A DNA stretch of 64,000 bases. Source: an uncultured Opitutia bacterium (lineage in GTDB: Bacteria > Verrucomicrobiota > Verrucomicrobiia > Opitutales > Opitutaceae). A program made the position numbers and the translations under genes. Shown here piece after piece: positions 57,093 to 64,000 of the stretch. Location: contig CAIMFY010000083.1 of assembly GCA_903840415.1 (NCBI GenBank), positions 1 to 64,000 of the forward strand, written 5' to 3'. A model generated the notes under the pieces. That model had not been told where the DNA came from. It searched no databases and worked only from the letters and a program-made list of their open reading frames with translations. Every line of letters starts with the position of its first letter. The first letter of the stretch is position 1.

Positions 57093-58280
57093 ATGAATAC
57101 TCCATCCGCCCAATTCTCCCGTCGGCAATTCCTCCAAACCACCGGGGCCGTCGGCGTGGGCTCGCTGTTGTTCCGCTCACCGCTGCTGGCCGCTGACGAA
57201 ACGCCGCCGAAAGTCGCGAAGAAAAAATTCGGCCGGACCGGCGTCGAGGTCTCGCACGTCGGCGCCGGCCTCATGTTCGACACCCGCAATGCCGAAGTCA
57301 TCCTTCGCACTGCCCACAACCACGGCGTAAATTACTGGGACACTGCCGCCGGCTACGAGCGCATGGGCAGCGAGACCGGCATCGGCACGTTCTTTGAGAA
57401 GAACCCCGAGGTGCGGAAGGACATCTTCCTCGTCACGAAAGGCCGCGGCGATCTCGCGAAGTCGCTCGACGGCTCGCTCAGCCGGATGAAGACCGACCAT
57501 GTCGATTTGTTCTTCGTGCACGGCATCGACAACATCAGCGCCGTCGACCGGCCGGAGGTGAAGGCGTTTGCCGAAAAAGCGAAGCAGGACGGCAAGATAA
57601 AGTTCTTCGGCTTCAGCTCGCACAACAACATGGCGGCCTGCCTCAGCGGCGGCGCCAAGCTCGGCTGGATCGACGGCGCGATGATCACCTACAACTACCG
57701 CGAGATGCACAAGCCGGAGATGAAGGCGGCGCTCGACGCGTGCGAGCAGGCCGGCATCGGCGTCACCGCCATGAAAACGCTCGGTGGGCGCAGCGGTTCC
57801 GATACACCCGAACAGGCCGCCCTGCTCGCCCCGATCAGCGCCCGTGGTTTCACCCCGGCCCAAGCCAAGCTCAAGGCCGTGTTGGAAAACCCGCAGATCG
57901 CCGTCGCCTGCGTGCAGATGCCCAACATGAAATTCTGCCGCGAAAACATCGCCGCCGCCCTCGATCGCAAGGAGCTCGGCTCCCTCGCACGCGCCGCGCT
58001 CGACTGCCACGCTCAGGCGACGGCGGATCGCTACTGCGGCGGTTGCAACCACCTGTGCGGCGCCGCGGTGGCTGGCGCGGTGCCGGTGCGCGACGTGATG
58101 CGGCACCTCTTGTATTACCACAATTACGCGGAGCTCGATGCCCGCGCGATGTTCGCCGAATTGCCCGCCTCCCAGCGCGCCCAACTCACGCAAATCGACT
58201 ACGAGGCGGCAGAGCGCGTGTGCCCGCATCGCCTGCCGATCGCCCAACTCATGCGCGAAGCCTCCGCGCTGCTCGCCTGA
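57093..58280 (+). CDS. Tat-exported aldo/keto reductase with C-terminal Cys cluster
   Basis: 395 residues. 'FSRRQFLQTTGAVGVGSLLF' is a Tat signal. The TIM-barrel core 'KFGRTGVEVSHVGAGLMFD', 'NYWDTAAGYERMGSE' (catalytic Asp and Tyr) and 'DHVDLFFVHGID' (catalytic His region) follow. After the barrel, 'CGGCNHLCGAA' and 'ERVCPHRLPIA' form a C-x2-C-x3-C plus CP cluster similar to the ferredoxin-like tail of other AKRs of this type. It closes the DUF6599-DUF362-polyferredoxin operon, 37 bp after the polyferredoxin gene. The tail could receive electrons from it. Confidence 0.87.
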   Translation: MNTPSAQFSRRQFLQTTGAVGVGSLLFRSPLLAADETPPKVAKKKFGRTGVEVSHVGAGLMFDTRNAEVILRTAHNHGVNYWDTAAGYERMGSETGIGTFFEKNPEVRKDIFLVTKGRGDLAKSLDGSLSRMKTDHVDLFFVHGIDNISAVDRPEVKAFAEKAKQDGKIKFFGFSSHNNMAACLSGGAKLGWIDGAMITYNYREMHKPEMKAALDACEQAGIGVTAMKTLGGRSGSDTPEQAALLAPISARGFTPAQAKLKAVLENPQIAVACVQMPNMKFCRENIAAALDRKELGSLARAALDCHAQATADRYCGGCNHLCGAAVAGAVPVRDVMRHLLYYHNYAELDARAMFAELPASQRAQLTQIDYEAAERVCPHRLPIAQLMREASALLA

Positions 58281-58298
58281 CAACCGCGCCCGGTCGGC

Positions 58299-60146
58299 CT
58301 AGCGGTGCCGCCCTTCGAGCAACCGGGCGAGAGCGATCACCGTGGCATCATCGAGGTATTCATGGCCGGCCATCGGCGTGCCGGGCACGCCAAACTTGAT
58401 GATCCGCGCCAGCGCGAACAACCGGTTCGGTTCGTCCGCGCTGATTCGTCGCCACGGGTCGCGGGAGAAATCCGGCGGCTTGATCGAAAGCGACGCCGCA
58501 AGCGGGCCGTCGCCGTGGGCTTCGGGGCCGTGGCAGGCGGCGCAGAGTTGCGAAAAAGTTTTCTGCGCACGGGACTCTGGGTACGGTTGCATCAACGCTT
58601 CCGCGGACGGCATCCAAGCCGTGGCTGCGTCCATCCGAACCGCCAATGTCTCCGCGCCGAGCGATGCCAGATAGGCGACCAGCGATTCACCACGAGCATC
58701 TCCCGGTCGAAATAAATGCGCGTAGCTCGGCATCCGCGATCCTGGCGCCAACGCGCGCGGCGCCATTAGGTGCAGTCGCTGCCACTCGGGCGAACGCCGG
58801 TTGCCCACGTTCATCAAATCCGGACCTTGGCGGCGAAGTCCGAGCAGCGGCGGCGTTTCGGCCAGACTTTCCGCCAACGGTCGCACCGGCCCCCACCACA
58901 GAATTTCCTGCGGCACGCCGGGTCGGAGATATTGCGAGTGGCAGGTGATACAGCCTTCGGCGATGTAGATCTCGCGGCCGCGGCCGATCATTTCGTCGTC
59001 GGCCCGCGCCGGAGGCGAAGTCAGGCCGAGCACCACAACACATCCCAGCGCCGCTGCTGTTGCCGCCGTTCGCCGGTGCGCGACGAGCGCCGAGAAAACC
59101 ACAAGCACCGCGAGCCCGACAAACCACGGCGGAATCGCGTGTAAATCCTGCGCCATCCCAATGCCAAGCGCCGAACCGATCCAACCTGACACTGCAAAAA
59201 TTCCCGCCGCCAGCCACGGACGAGCGCGACATGCCGGATAATAAACCAACGCCACCGAGTAGGCTGAAACTCCCACGGTGTAGAGCACGCGCGCTCCGGC
59301 GATCGTTTCGCCGCTCCCCCCGATGATGAAATCAGCCGCCGCCAGCGCGACCACTGCCACAGCCGCGGTGGCGCCGATCAATCCGGCATCGAGCGCGATC
59401 CCGGCAAGGATGGCGCCCACCAGATGCGTGCCCGCATTGCCATAAAGAATCCAGGCGCCGCTCCACGTTTGCGCGCGCAGGTTGGGCGTGTGCTGCAATA
59501 TATAAAATCCCGCTGAGTCGAGCCACACGAGCGCCAGAAAAATCGCGCCCCACCGCCACCCGCCCCGTCGATCGCCGGCGGTCGCATCCACGACTCCCGA
59601 ACGCATCCAGCCCGTCGCCACCAACCCCACGAGAGCAAAGCCGATCGCCGCAGAAGTCTGAAACGCAGGCGTCGTGGCGAAGACCGCGGGCAAGTTGGCC
59701 AGAGCGTAGGCCAGCCCAGTGCCGAGACCGCAGCAGAGCCCCAGCCGGCGAACTCCGACGACCGCGCGCAGCCCAGACGAAAGCGTGACGGTCGTCCAAC
59801 CCAAGCTCAGCCCAACCCCGGCGACCACCACCCACATTCCCGGTCGTCCCACCGCGAGCGCCGCGATAGCCGACATCGCGCAGCCGGCGAAGCCCGCCGC
59901 CAGCCCGCGACAAAACCGCGCGAGCTGAAATTGTCGCGCGGCGAGAAAACCGCCCGCGACGCCGCTCGCCCCGAGCACGGTAAGCAAAGGTCGCAGCGCG
60001 AATTCATCGCCAAACAACGGCCGCGCCAACTCCAGCAGTGCGAATTCCGCGAACACTAAAAAATATCCGTAGGTCGCCGCGATCGCGACGACGGCGGCCA
60101 AAAACGCGGAGCGGCGCGATGAATCCGGTTGAGCGTCAGCGGGCAT
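58299..60146 (-). CDS. multi-helix membrane domain fused to a di-heme CcoO-like cytochrome c
   Basis: 615 residues. Residues 12-360 contain about ten to twelve membrane helices with MFS-like spacing and no cofactor motif. Then 'GREIYIAEGCITCHSQYLRPG' (heme CxxCH at 399-403) strongly resembles the CcoO subunit of cbb3 oxidases, and 'RMPSYAHLF' provides a likely Met ligand (472). A second heme site 'FSQLCAACHGPEAHGDGPLA' (535-539) resembles CcoP-type cytochromes. A permease-like domain fused to CcoO- and CcoP-like hemes is not an arrangement I know. Its start overlaps the 3' end of the oxidase-like gene by 11 bases. Confidence 0.8.
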   Translation of the reverse strand: MPADAQPDSSRRSAFLAAVVAIAATYGYFLVFAEFALLELARPLFGDEFALRPLLTVLGASGVAGGFLAARQFQLARFCRGLAAGFAGCAMSAIAALAVGRPGMWVVVAGVGLSLGWTTVTLSSGLRAVVGVRRLGLCCGLGTGLAYALANLPAVFATTPAFQTSAAIGFALVGLVATGWMRSGVVDATAGDRRGGWRWGAIFLALVWLDSAGFYILQHTPNLRAQTWSGAWILYGNAGTHLVGAILAGIALDAGLIGATAAVAVVALAAADFIIGGSGETIAGARVLYTVGVSAYSVALVYYPACRARPWLAAGIFAVSGWIGSALGIGMAQDLHAIPPWFVGLAVLVVFSALVAHRRTAATAAALGCVVVLGLTSPPARADDEMIGRGREIYIAEGCITCHSQYLRPGVPQEILWWGPVRPLAESLAETPPLLGLRRQGPDLMNVGNRRSPEWQRLHLMAPRALAPGSRMPSYAHLFRPGDARGESLVAYLASLGAETLAVRMDAATAWMPSAEALMQPYPESRAQKTFSQLCAACHGPEAHGDGPLAASLSIKPPDFSRDPWRRISADEPNRLFALARIIKFGVPGTPMAGHEYLDDATVIALARLLEGRHR

Positions 60147-61404
60147 CGATGTTCTTCGCCTCCTCTCGTCGGAGTGACCGCCACCACCACGACAGCGCTA
60201 CCGCCAGCAGCACGACCCCGGCCAGCAGCCGCGCGCCGTAGATCGCCTGCGTCCACGGCGCCGACAGAAAAAGTTCACCCAGATGCCCCGTCTCCTCCAC
60301 ACCGAGCGCCAGCAACACCGCGCAGTGCGCGAGGCACGCGCCCTGCCACACCCAGAAATAGCGCGGCCGATCCACGCCGCGCAATTCCACCAGCACCGCG
60401 AGATTAGCGCTCGTCACGAGCCCGGCCATCGCGAGATGCGCGTGCGCCACCATGGCGTTGGTGTATTTCAGCCGCTCCGAAATCCCGGGCAGAAAAGTCC
60501 AAAGCCCCGAGCCCACGAGCGCCACCCACCACGCCCATGCCGCGCCCCACCAGCGCCGCGCCGCCGGCTCGCCCCGGCCGCCGGAAAAATAAATCCACGT
60601 GAGCGGCAGCCAGCCGAGCAGCGTCGCCAGACCGGCCACCTGCGCGGCTTCGTGGTGCGAAGCGTTGCCATGCTCGATCCCGATGCACAACGCGACCGAG
60701 AAAACGAAATAGCCCCAATACCAAGCGCGCCGATCGCGGCGGGTGATGGCCAGCACTTCGGCGAGAAAACCGTAGATCGCCACGATCCCGAGAGTCGACG
60801 CCAGCAGGCGTGCCCCGGTGGCGCCGCCACTGTCGGGATTCACGCTCGGATAAACCTCGCGGCCCGCCGACCAGTGCAACGCATTCGGCACGATCAGCAG
60901 GCCGGCCAGCAGGAGTATCCGCGCCGCCAAGCCACCGCGGCTGAACTCCGATCGCCGCCACCAGACATGGGTGGCCAGCAGACTCCAGAGCAGCAGCATC
61001 GCGATCGGCAGCAGCGGCCGCGACCAGCCGTGCCACTCGAGAAAAGGTTTTCCGCTCGATCCGCCGCCAAGCCATGCAACGCCACCCAGCAAGAGCGCCA
61101 GCGACCACACTCTAAGTGCGAGCCGCGCCTGGCCTACCGCGTGCGGATGGCGGACATCCCAGCACCACGCGAGCAGCACGCCGACCAAGGGAAGCGCGCA
61201 GGATCCGTAGAGCTGCCAGTCAAGATGCAGGGGAATCCAGCGCCCGTAGGTCAGCGGCGCCAGCGAATCGTTGAGCGCGGGCCAGACGAGAAGCGCCGCG
61301 AGCAGCACGCCGATCGCATTGCCGGCGGCGAGCCAGCCCAGCGTGTGCCGCGCCACCACGCGCGCCATCTGCGGCTGGATTCCGTCGTGATGCTCCGGCT
61401 TCAC
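60136..61404 (-). CDS. divergent heme-copper-oxidase-like subunit I
   Basis: 422 residues with about twelve helices. 'YGRWIPLHLDWQLYG' (His60) matches the TM2 heme ligand region of CcoN ('GRLRPLHTN'). 'KYTNAMVAHAHLAMAG' (His321, His323) matches the TM10 His-x-His. 'GIEHGNASHHEAA' (His245, 250, 251) lies where CcoN has its copper His pair. The TM6 region expected to hold the third copper ligand and its 'HNAVGF' motif instead reads 'PDSGGATGARLL'. So heme b sites may be kept while the active site is altered. It could be a divergent oxidase, an NO-reductase-like enzyme or a non-catalytic heme carrier. Confidence 0.65.
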   Translation of the reverse strand: MKPEHHDGIQPQMARVVARHTLGWLAAGNAIGVLLAALLVWPALNDSLAPLTYGRWIPLHLDWQLYGSCALPLVGVLLAWCWDVRHPHAVGQARLALRVWSLALLLGGVAWLGGGSSGKPFLEWHGWSRPLLPIAMLLLWSLLATHVWWRRSEFSRGGLAARILLLAGLLIVPNALHWSAGREVYPSVNPDSGGATGARLLASTLGIVAIYGFLAEVLAITRRDRRAWYWGYFVFSVALCIGIEHGNASHHEAAQVAGLATLLGWLPLTWIYFSGGRGEPAARRWWGAAWAWWVALVGSGLWTFLPGISERLKYTNAMVAHAHLAMAGLVTSANLAVLVELRGVDRPRYFWVWQGACLAHCAVLLALGVEETGHLGELFLSAPWTQAIYGARLLAGVVLLAVALSWWWRSLRREEAKNIDAR

Positions 61405-62078
61405 GCGTCAGACACTTTTCCGTTGCGCACCCGCAACCACCGGTGACACGCCTCGGCAAATCGCCGCTCGTGAGTCGCGAGCACGACGGCGATGCCGTTC
61501 CGGACCGCTAGCTCTTTCAACAGGGAAAAAATCAGATCGCCGGTCGCCTCGTCCAACGAGCCGGTCGGTTCGTCCGCCAGCAACAGCCGCGGCTCGTTCA
61601 TCAGCGCGCGGCAGATGGCCACGCGCTGGCGTTCTCCGCCCGATAAATCCTGAATGCGGTGCTTCAGCCGATGCGCAATCCCCACCTGTTCAGCGAGGGT
61701 GCGGATTCGCGCCGTGGTCTGCGCCGTCGGACGACCGACGGCCAGCGCCGGCACGCGCAAGTTTTCCTCGACCGTCAAATCGGCGATGAGGTTGTGCAGT
61801 TGAAAGACAAACCCGAGATGCCGCCGCCGCAGTTCCAGCCGATCCGATTCCCGCCGCGGATCGTGTCCGCAGACGTGCAGTTCGCCGCGATCAGGCACAT
61901 CGAGCCCACCGATCAGGTGCAACAGCGTGCTCTTGCCGGAGCCCGACGCACCCCACAGGGCCACCATCTCGCCCGCGCGCACCTCGAGCGAAGCGCCCTG
62001 CAACACCGGCACGCGGCCCTCGTCGTAGGCCTTCCACACCTCTTGGACGGTGACGAGAATTTCCCGGGCCTCACTCAT
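61401..62078 (-). CDS. ABC transporter ATP-binding protein (MacB/LolD type)
   Basis: 225 residues from the ATG at 62078 (MSEAREILV). Walker A 'ALWGASGSGKSTLLHLIGG', Q-loop 'LGFVFQLHNLI', signature 'DLSGGERQRVAI' and Walker B 'LLLADEPTGSLD' are complete, with the H-loop in 'VLATHERR'. It energises the FtsX-type permease whose gene overlaps its start by eight bases. Such pairs extract lipids or lipoproteins, export peptides, or support complex assembly. Here the downstream overlap with the oxidase-like gene suggests a role in building that complex. Confidence 0.92.
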   Translation of the reverse strand: MSEAREILVTVQEVWKAYDEGRVPVLQGASLEVRAGEMVALWGASGSGKSTLLHLIGGLDVPDRGELHVCGHDPRRESDRLELRRRHLGFVFQLHNLIADLTVEENLRVPALAVGRPTAQTTARIRTLAEQVGIAHRLKHRIQDLSGGERQRVAICRALMNEPRLLLADEPTGSLDEATGDLIFSLLKELAVRNGIAVVLATHERRFAEACHRWLRVRNGKVSDA

Positions 62079-63183
62079 AGCGCAACGCCTCCGCCGGTTG
62101 AATACTCGATGCATACCGCGCCGGATAGATCGCCCCGCCCACGGCGGTGACGAGCGCGGTCACGACGATGCCGATCACCACGCCGGGTCCGACCGTCGCC
62201 TGCACGTAACCTTGAAACTGCGGGAGGTGCGGCAACCCAGCCAGCACCGCCAACCCCAAGGCAAAGCCAAGGGCGAGCCCGGCCAGAGCCACCGCCATCG
62301 CCTCGCCAAAAATTAGCACCGCCACCTGCCCCTCGGAAAATCCACACACCCGCAGCACCGCGATTTCGCGGATGCGACTGAAGACGGAGAGCAACATCGT
62401 GTTGGCGACGCCCAAGCCGCCGAGGAGAAACGCGCAGAGTCCCACGGCCCACGCGGTAGTCTTCATCACGCGAAACGAGTGATAGCTCTGGTTGAATTCG
62501 CGATTCTCGAGCGCGATGAGCCCCGGATGCGCTGCTTCCACCGCGCGCTTGAAGTCCGCGCCCGCCGACTGATCGCGCAGTTTCACCGCCACCACCGAGC
62601 AGACTCCACCGCGGTGGAAAAATTCCTGCGCCGCCCCGAGCGGCATGAAAACGCCGCCGTCCTCGAACCCATTCTCCGTTTTCAAAATCCCCGCCACGCG
62701 CCACGTCGTCGCGCCGATGGGCACGTCGTCACCGAGGCGGGCCGACAGGAATTCCGCGGCCCGGGCGCCGAGGAAAATCTCGCCCAGACGACGGCCAAAC
62801 TCCGCGCGATTGCCCGCGATCCATTCCGCGCGCTCCAGTCGCGGATCCTCAGCCGTGACGCCGAAGCAGGTGATCACCGGAAACCCAGGAGACGAGACGA
62901 TGCCAAACAGAAGCGGATGCGCCGACTCGACGTTGGGCAGCGCCCGGATCGCCGCCCGATCCTCATCGCGCACCGCGCTGAAAAATAGATCGGACACGTT
63001 TTTTTCCAGCACCAGATAATGACTGTCGGTGGCGAGGATGCGCTCGAACATCCCGATGGCGCCGTTGACGATACCGAGAATCGTGAGCATGGCCGCCACG
63101 CCAAAGCCAATGCCCGCGATTCCGATCAACGCCCGCAACCGGTGCCGGCGAAGATTCACGACGATGAGGGACAGAAATCGCAT
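62071..63183 (-). CDS. FtsX/MacB-like ABC permease
   Basis: 370 residues. One N-terminal helix ('LRALIGIAGIGFGVAAMLTI') is followed by a periplasmic MacB-core domain of about 220 residues and three C-terminal helices ('AVGLCAFLLGGLGVANTMLL', 'AVLIFGEAMAVALAGLALG', 'GVVIGIVVTALVTAVGGA'), the standard four-helix layout. 'IREIAVLRVCGFSEGQV' is the coupling segment to the ATPase. It is encoded directly before its ATPase and two bases after the polyprenyl synthase gene, all in one minus-strand operon. Confidence 0.9.
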   Translation of the reverse strand: MRFLSLIVVNLRRHRLRALIGIAGIGFGVAAMLTILGIVNGAIGMFERILATDSHYLVLEKNVSDLFFSAVRDEDRAAIRALPNVESAHPLLFGIVSSPGFPVITCFGVTAEDPRLERAEWIAGNRAEFGRRLGEIFLGARAAEFLSARLGDDVPIGATTWRVAGILKTENGFEDGGVFMPLGAAQEFFHRGGVCSVVAVKLRDQSAGADFKRAVEAAHPGLIALENREFNQSYHSFRVMKTTAWAVGLCAFLLGGLGVANTMLLSVFSRIREIAVLRVCGFSEGQVAVLIFGEAMAVALAGLALGFALGLAVLAGLPHLPQFQGYVQATVGPGVVIGIVVTALVTAVGGAIYPARYASSIQPAEALRYE

Positions 63184-63184
63184 C

Positions 63185-64000
63185 TCAGGCGGCGATGAAC
63201 AGCCGATAGCGCGTCAGCAACAGCCGTTCATGCCAGTCCGCCAGATAAGTCCACCGAGGATCGCGCTGGCAGAGTTGTCGCACCTGCGTGTCGGCGCGCG
63301 CCAGCAACCGCTCGATCCGGCGGCGCGTGAGTGGGGCGCCGAGGGCGATAGTCAGGTTGGGTCGGTTCAAGGCGGCATCGCGCCCCGGAGTTTTTCCGCT
63401 GCCGCCTTTCGGCACCGACACGTCGAGCAAGTCGTCCATCGCCTGATAGGCGAGCGCCCAATAAACGCCGAGCGCCCGCAACGCCCGTCGTTCGCGCTGC
63501 CATGCTCCTGACGGCAGCAGCGGCAGGCTCAGGGCGAGCCACAGGAGCGCGCCGGTTTTGCGCCACGCGATGCGGCCGACTTCGCGCGGAGCACCTTGCC
63601 CGTGACCAAAACGCAAATCCCACGCCTGACCACTGAGAATCCCCGCGGCGCCCAAGGCGGATTCGACGAGTGCACAGGCCTGTTCACGCACCTCGACCGA
63701 CTCCGACAAATAGGCCCGCTGCACCAACGCGTAGGCGCGGTTGATCAATCCCAGCGCCGCCAAGATCGCGGTGGCTTCCCCGTGCGTGCGGTGCAGACAA
63801 GGCAAGCCGCGTCGCTGCTCCGCATCGTCCATGCACGGCAGATCATCGAGAATGAGCGAGGCCTGATGCCAATATTCCAAGGCGCAGGCGAGTTGCTCCG
63901 CGGCCGCCGGGCGCAACCCGTGGTTGTGGGCCGCCGCCATAATCAGCCCCGCGCGGACCATCCGGCCCGGATGGGCCACCGCTTTTTCCAATGCTTCGCG
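63185..64000 (-). CDS. polyprenyl diphosphate synthase, 5' end beyond the window
   Basis: At least 271 codons, still open at the right edge ('REALEKAVAHPGRMVRAGLI'). 'SLILDDLPCMDDAEQRRG' is the first aspartate-rich motif and 'AYQAMDDLLDV' the second, though the latter lacks one of the usual three Asp residues. The length and the early motif fit short-chain (C15-C20) trans-prenyl synthases. It would supply an isoprenoid for quinones, carotenoids, hopanoids or heme side chains. It shares an operon with the FtsX/ABC and oxidase-like genes. Confidence 0.85.
   Translation of the reverse strand, partial: REALEKAVAHPGRMVRAGLIMAAAHNHGLRPAAAEQLACALEYWHQASLILDDLPCMDDAEQRRGLPCLHRTHGEATAILAALGLINRAYALVQRAYLSESVEVREQACALVESALGAAGILSGQAWDLRFGHGQGAPREVGRIAWRKTGALLWLALSLPLLPSGAWQRERRALRALGVYWALAYQAMDDLLDVSVPKGGSGKTPGRDAALNRPNLTIALGAPLTRRRIERLLARADTQVRQLCQRDPRWTYLADWHERLLLTRYRLFIAA

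Overview
The window looks like a high-GC chromosome segment from a member of the Verrucomicrobiota, most likely family Opitutaceae. This is inferred from gene content, not from any marker search. The supporting signs are a TonB-dependent receptor with an 'LSAFEITE' type N-terminus, an RNA polymerase sigma factor coupled to a FecR plus concanavalin-like (LamG) anti-sigma type protein, several DUF1080, ThuA and sugar-isomerase-like secreted proteins, and verrucomicrobial-style tmRNA and malate dehydrogenase genes.

Positions 1-13366 are mostly housekeeping genes. They include an MFS transporter, a Gfo/Idh/MocA oxidoreductase, an RluA-type pseudouridine synthase, a GH3-like enzyme, a TlpA-like lipoprotein, a LysR regulator, YggS, a SirB1-like protein, shikimate dehydrogenase, prepilin peptidase, galactokinase, an HU protein and YgfZ. 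From 13367 to 24300 come a DAHP synthase behind a terminator-like leader, a TetR-controlled RND efflux operon with visible operator palindromes, malate dehydrogenase, MutT and an acyl-CoA dehydrogenase. From 24517 to 39141 the content turns to sugar catabolism and secretion: a double-length UxaA-type dehydratase, a double thioredoxin-fold protein, an alginate-lyase-fold protein, then a co-directional run (isomerase-like, DUF1080, EF-hand, TonB receptor, ECF sigma, FecR-LamG, ThuA, double VOC).

An intact tmRNA gene (ssrA) lies at 39374-39730. Its last ~50 bases plus 27 bases of downstream flank recur as a 76-bp direct repeat (73/76 identical) at 48645-48720. The ~8.9 kb between the repeats is an accessory island. 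It holds two toxin-antitoxin pairs, fragments of a TonB receptor and a histidine kinase, IS-end-like repeats, a lipoprotein, a tandem RHH protein and an unrecognised minus-strand AAA ATPase / RecA-like / membrane-protein operon whose ATPase has a frameshift in a six-base homopolymer. No integrase is visible.

After the island (48672-64000) are a dipeptide epimerase whose 3' end overlaps the tmRNA repeat, an alpha-oxoamine-synthase-like enzyme, an SpmA-SpmB fusion, DUF1893, a DUF6599/DUF362/polyferredoxin/aldo-keto-reductase operon, and a minus-strand operon containing an unusual redox pair. That pair is a membrane domain fused to a di-heme CcoO-like cytochrome c, and a heme-copper-oxidase-like subunit lacking the canonical TM6 copper ligand. 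They sit with a MacB/FtsX-type ABC transporter and a polyprenyl synthase cut by the window edge.

The three signals I rate highest are the ssrA island, the divergent oxidase-like operon, and two non-coding loci (5500-5598 and 13480-13560) that share one RNA architecture.
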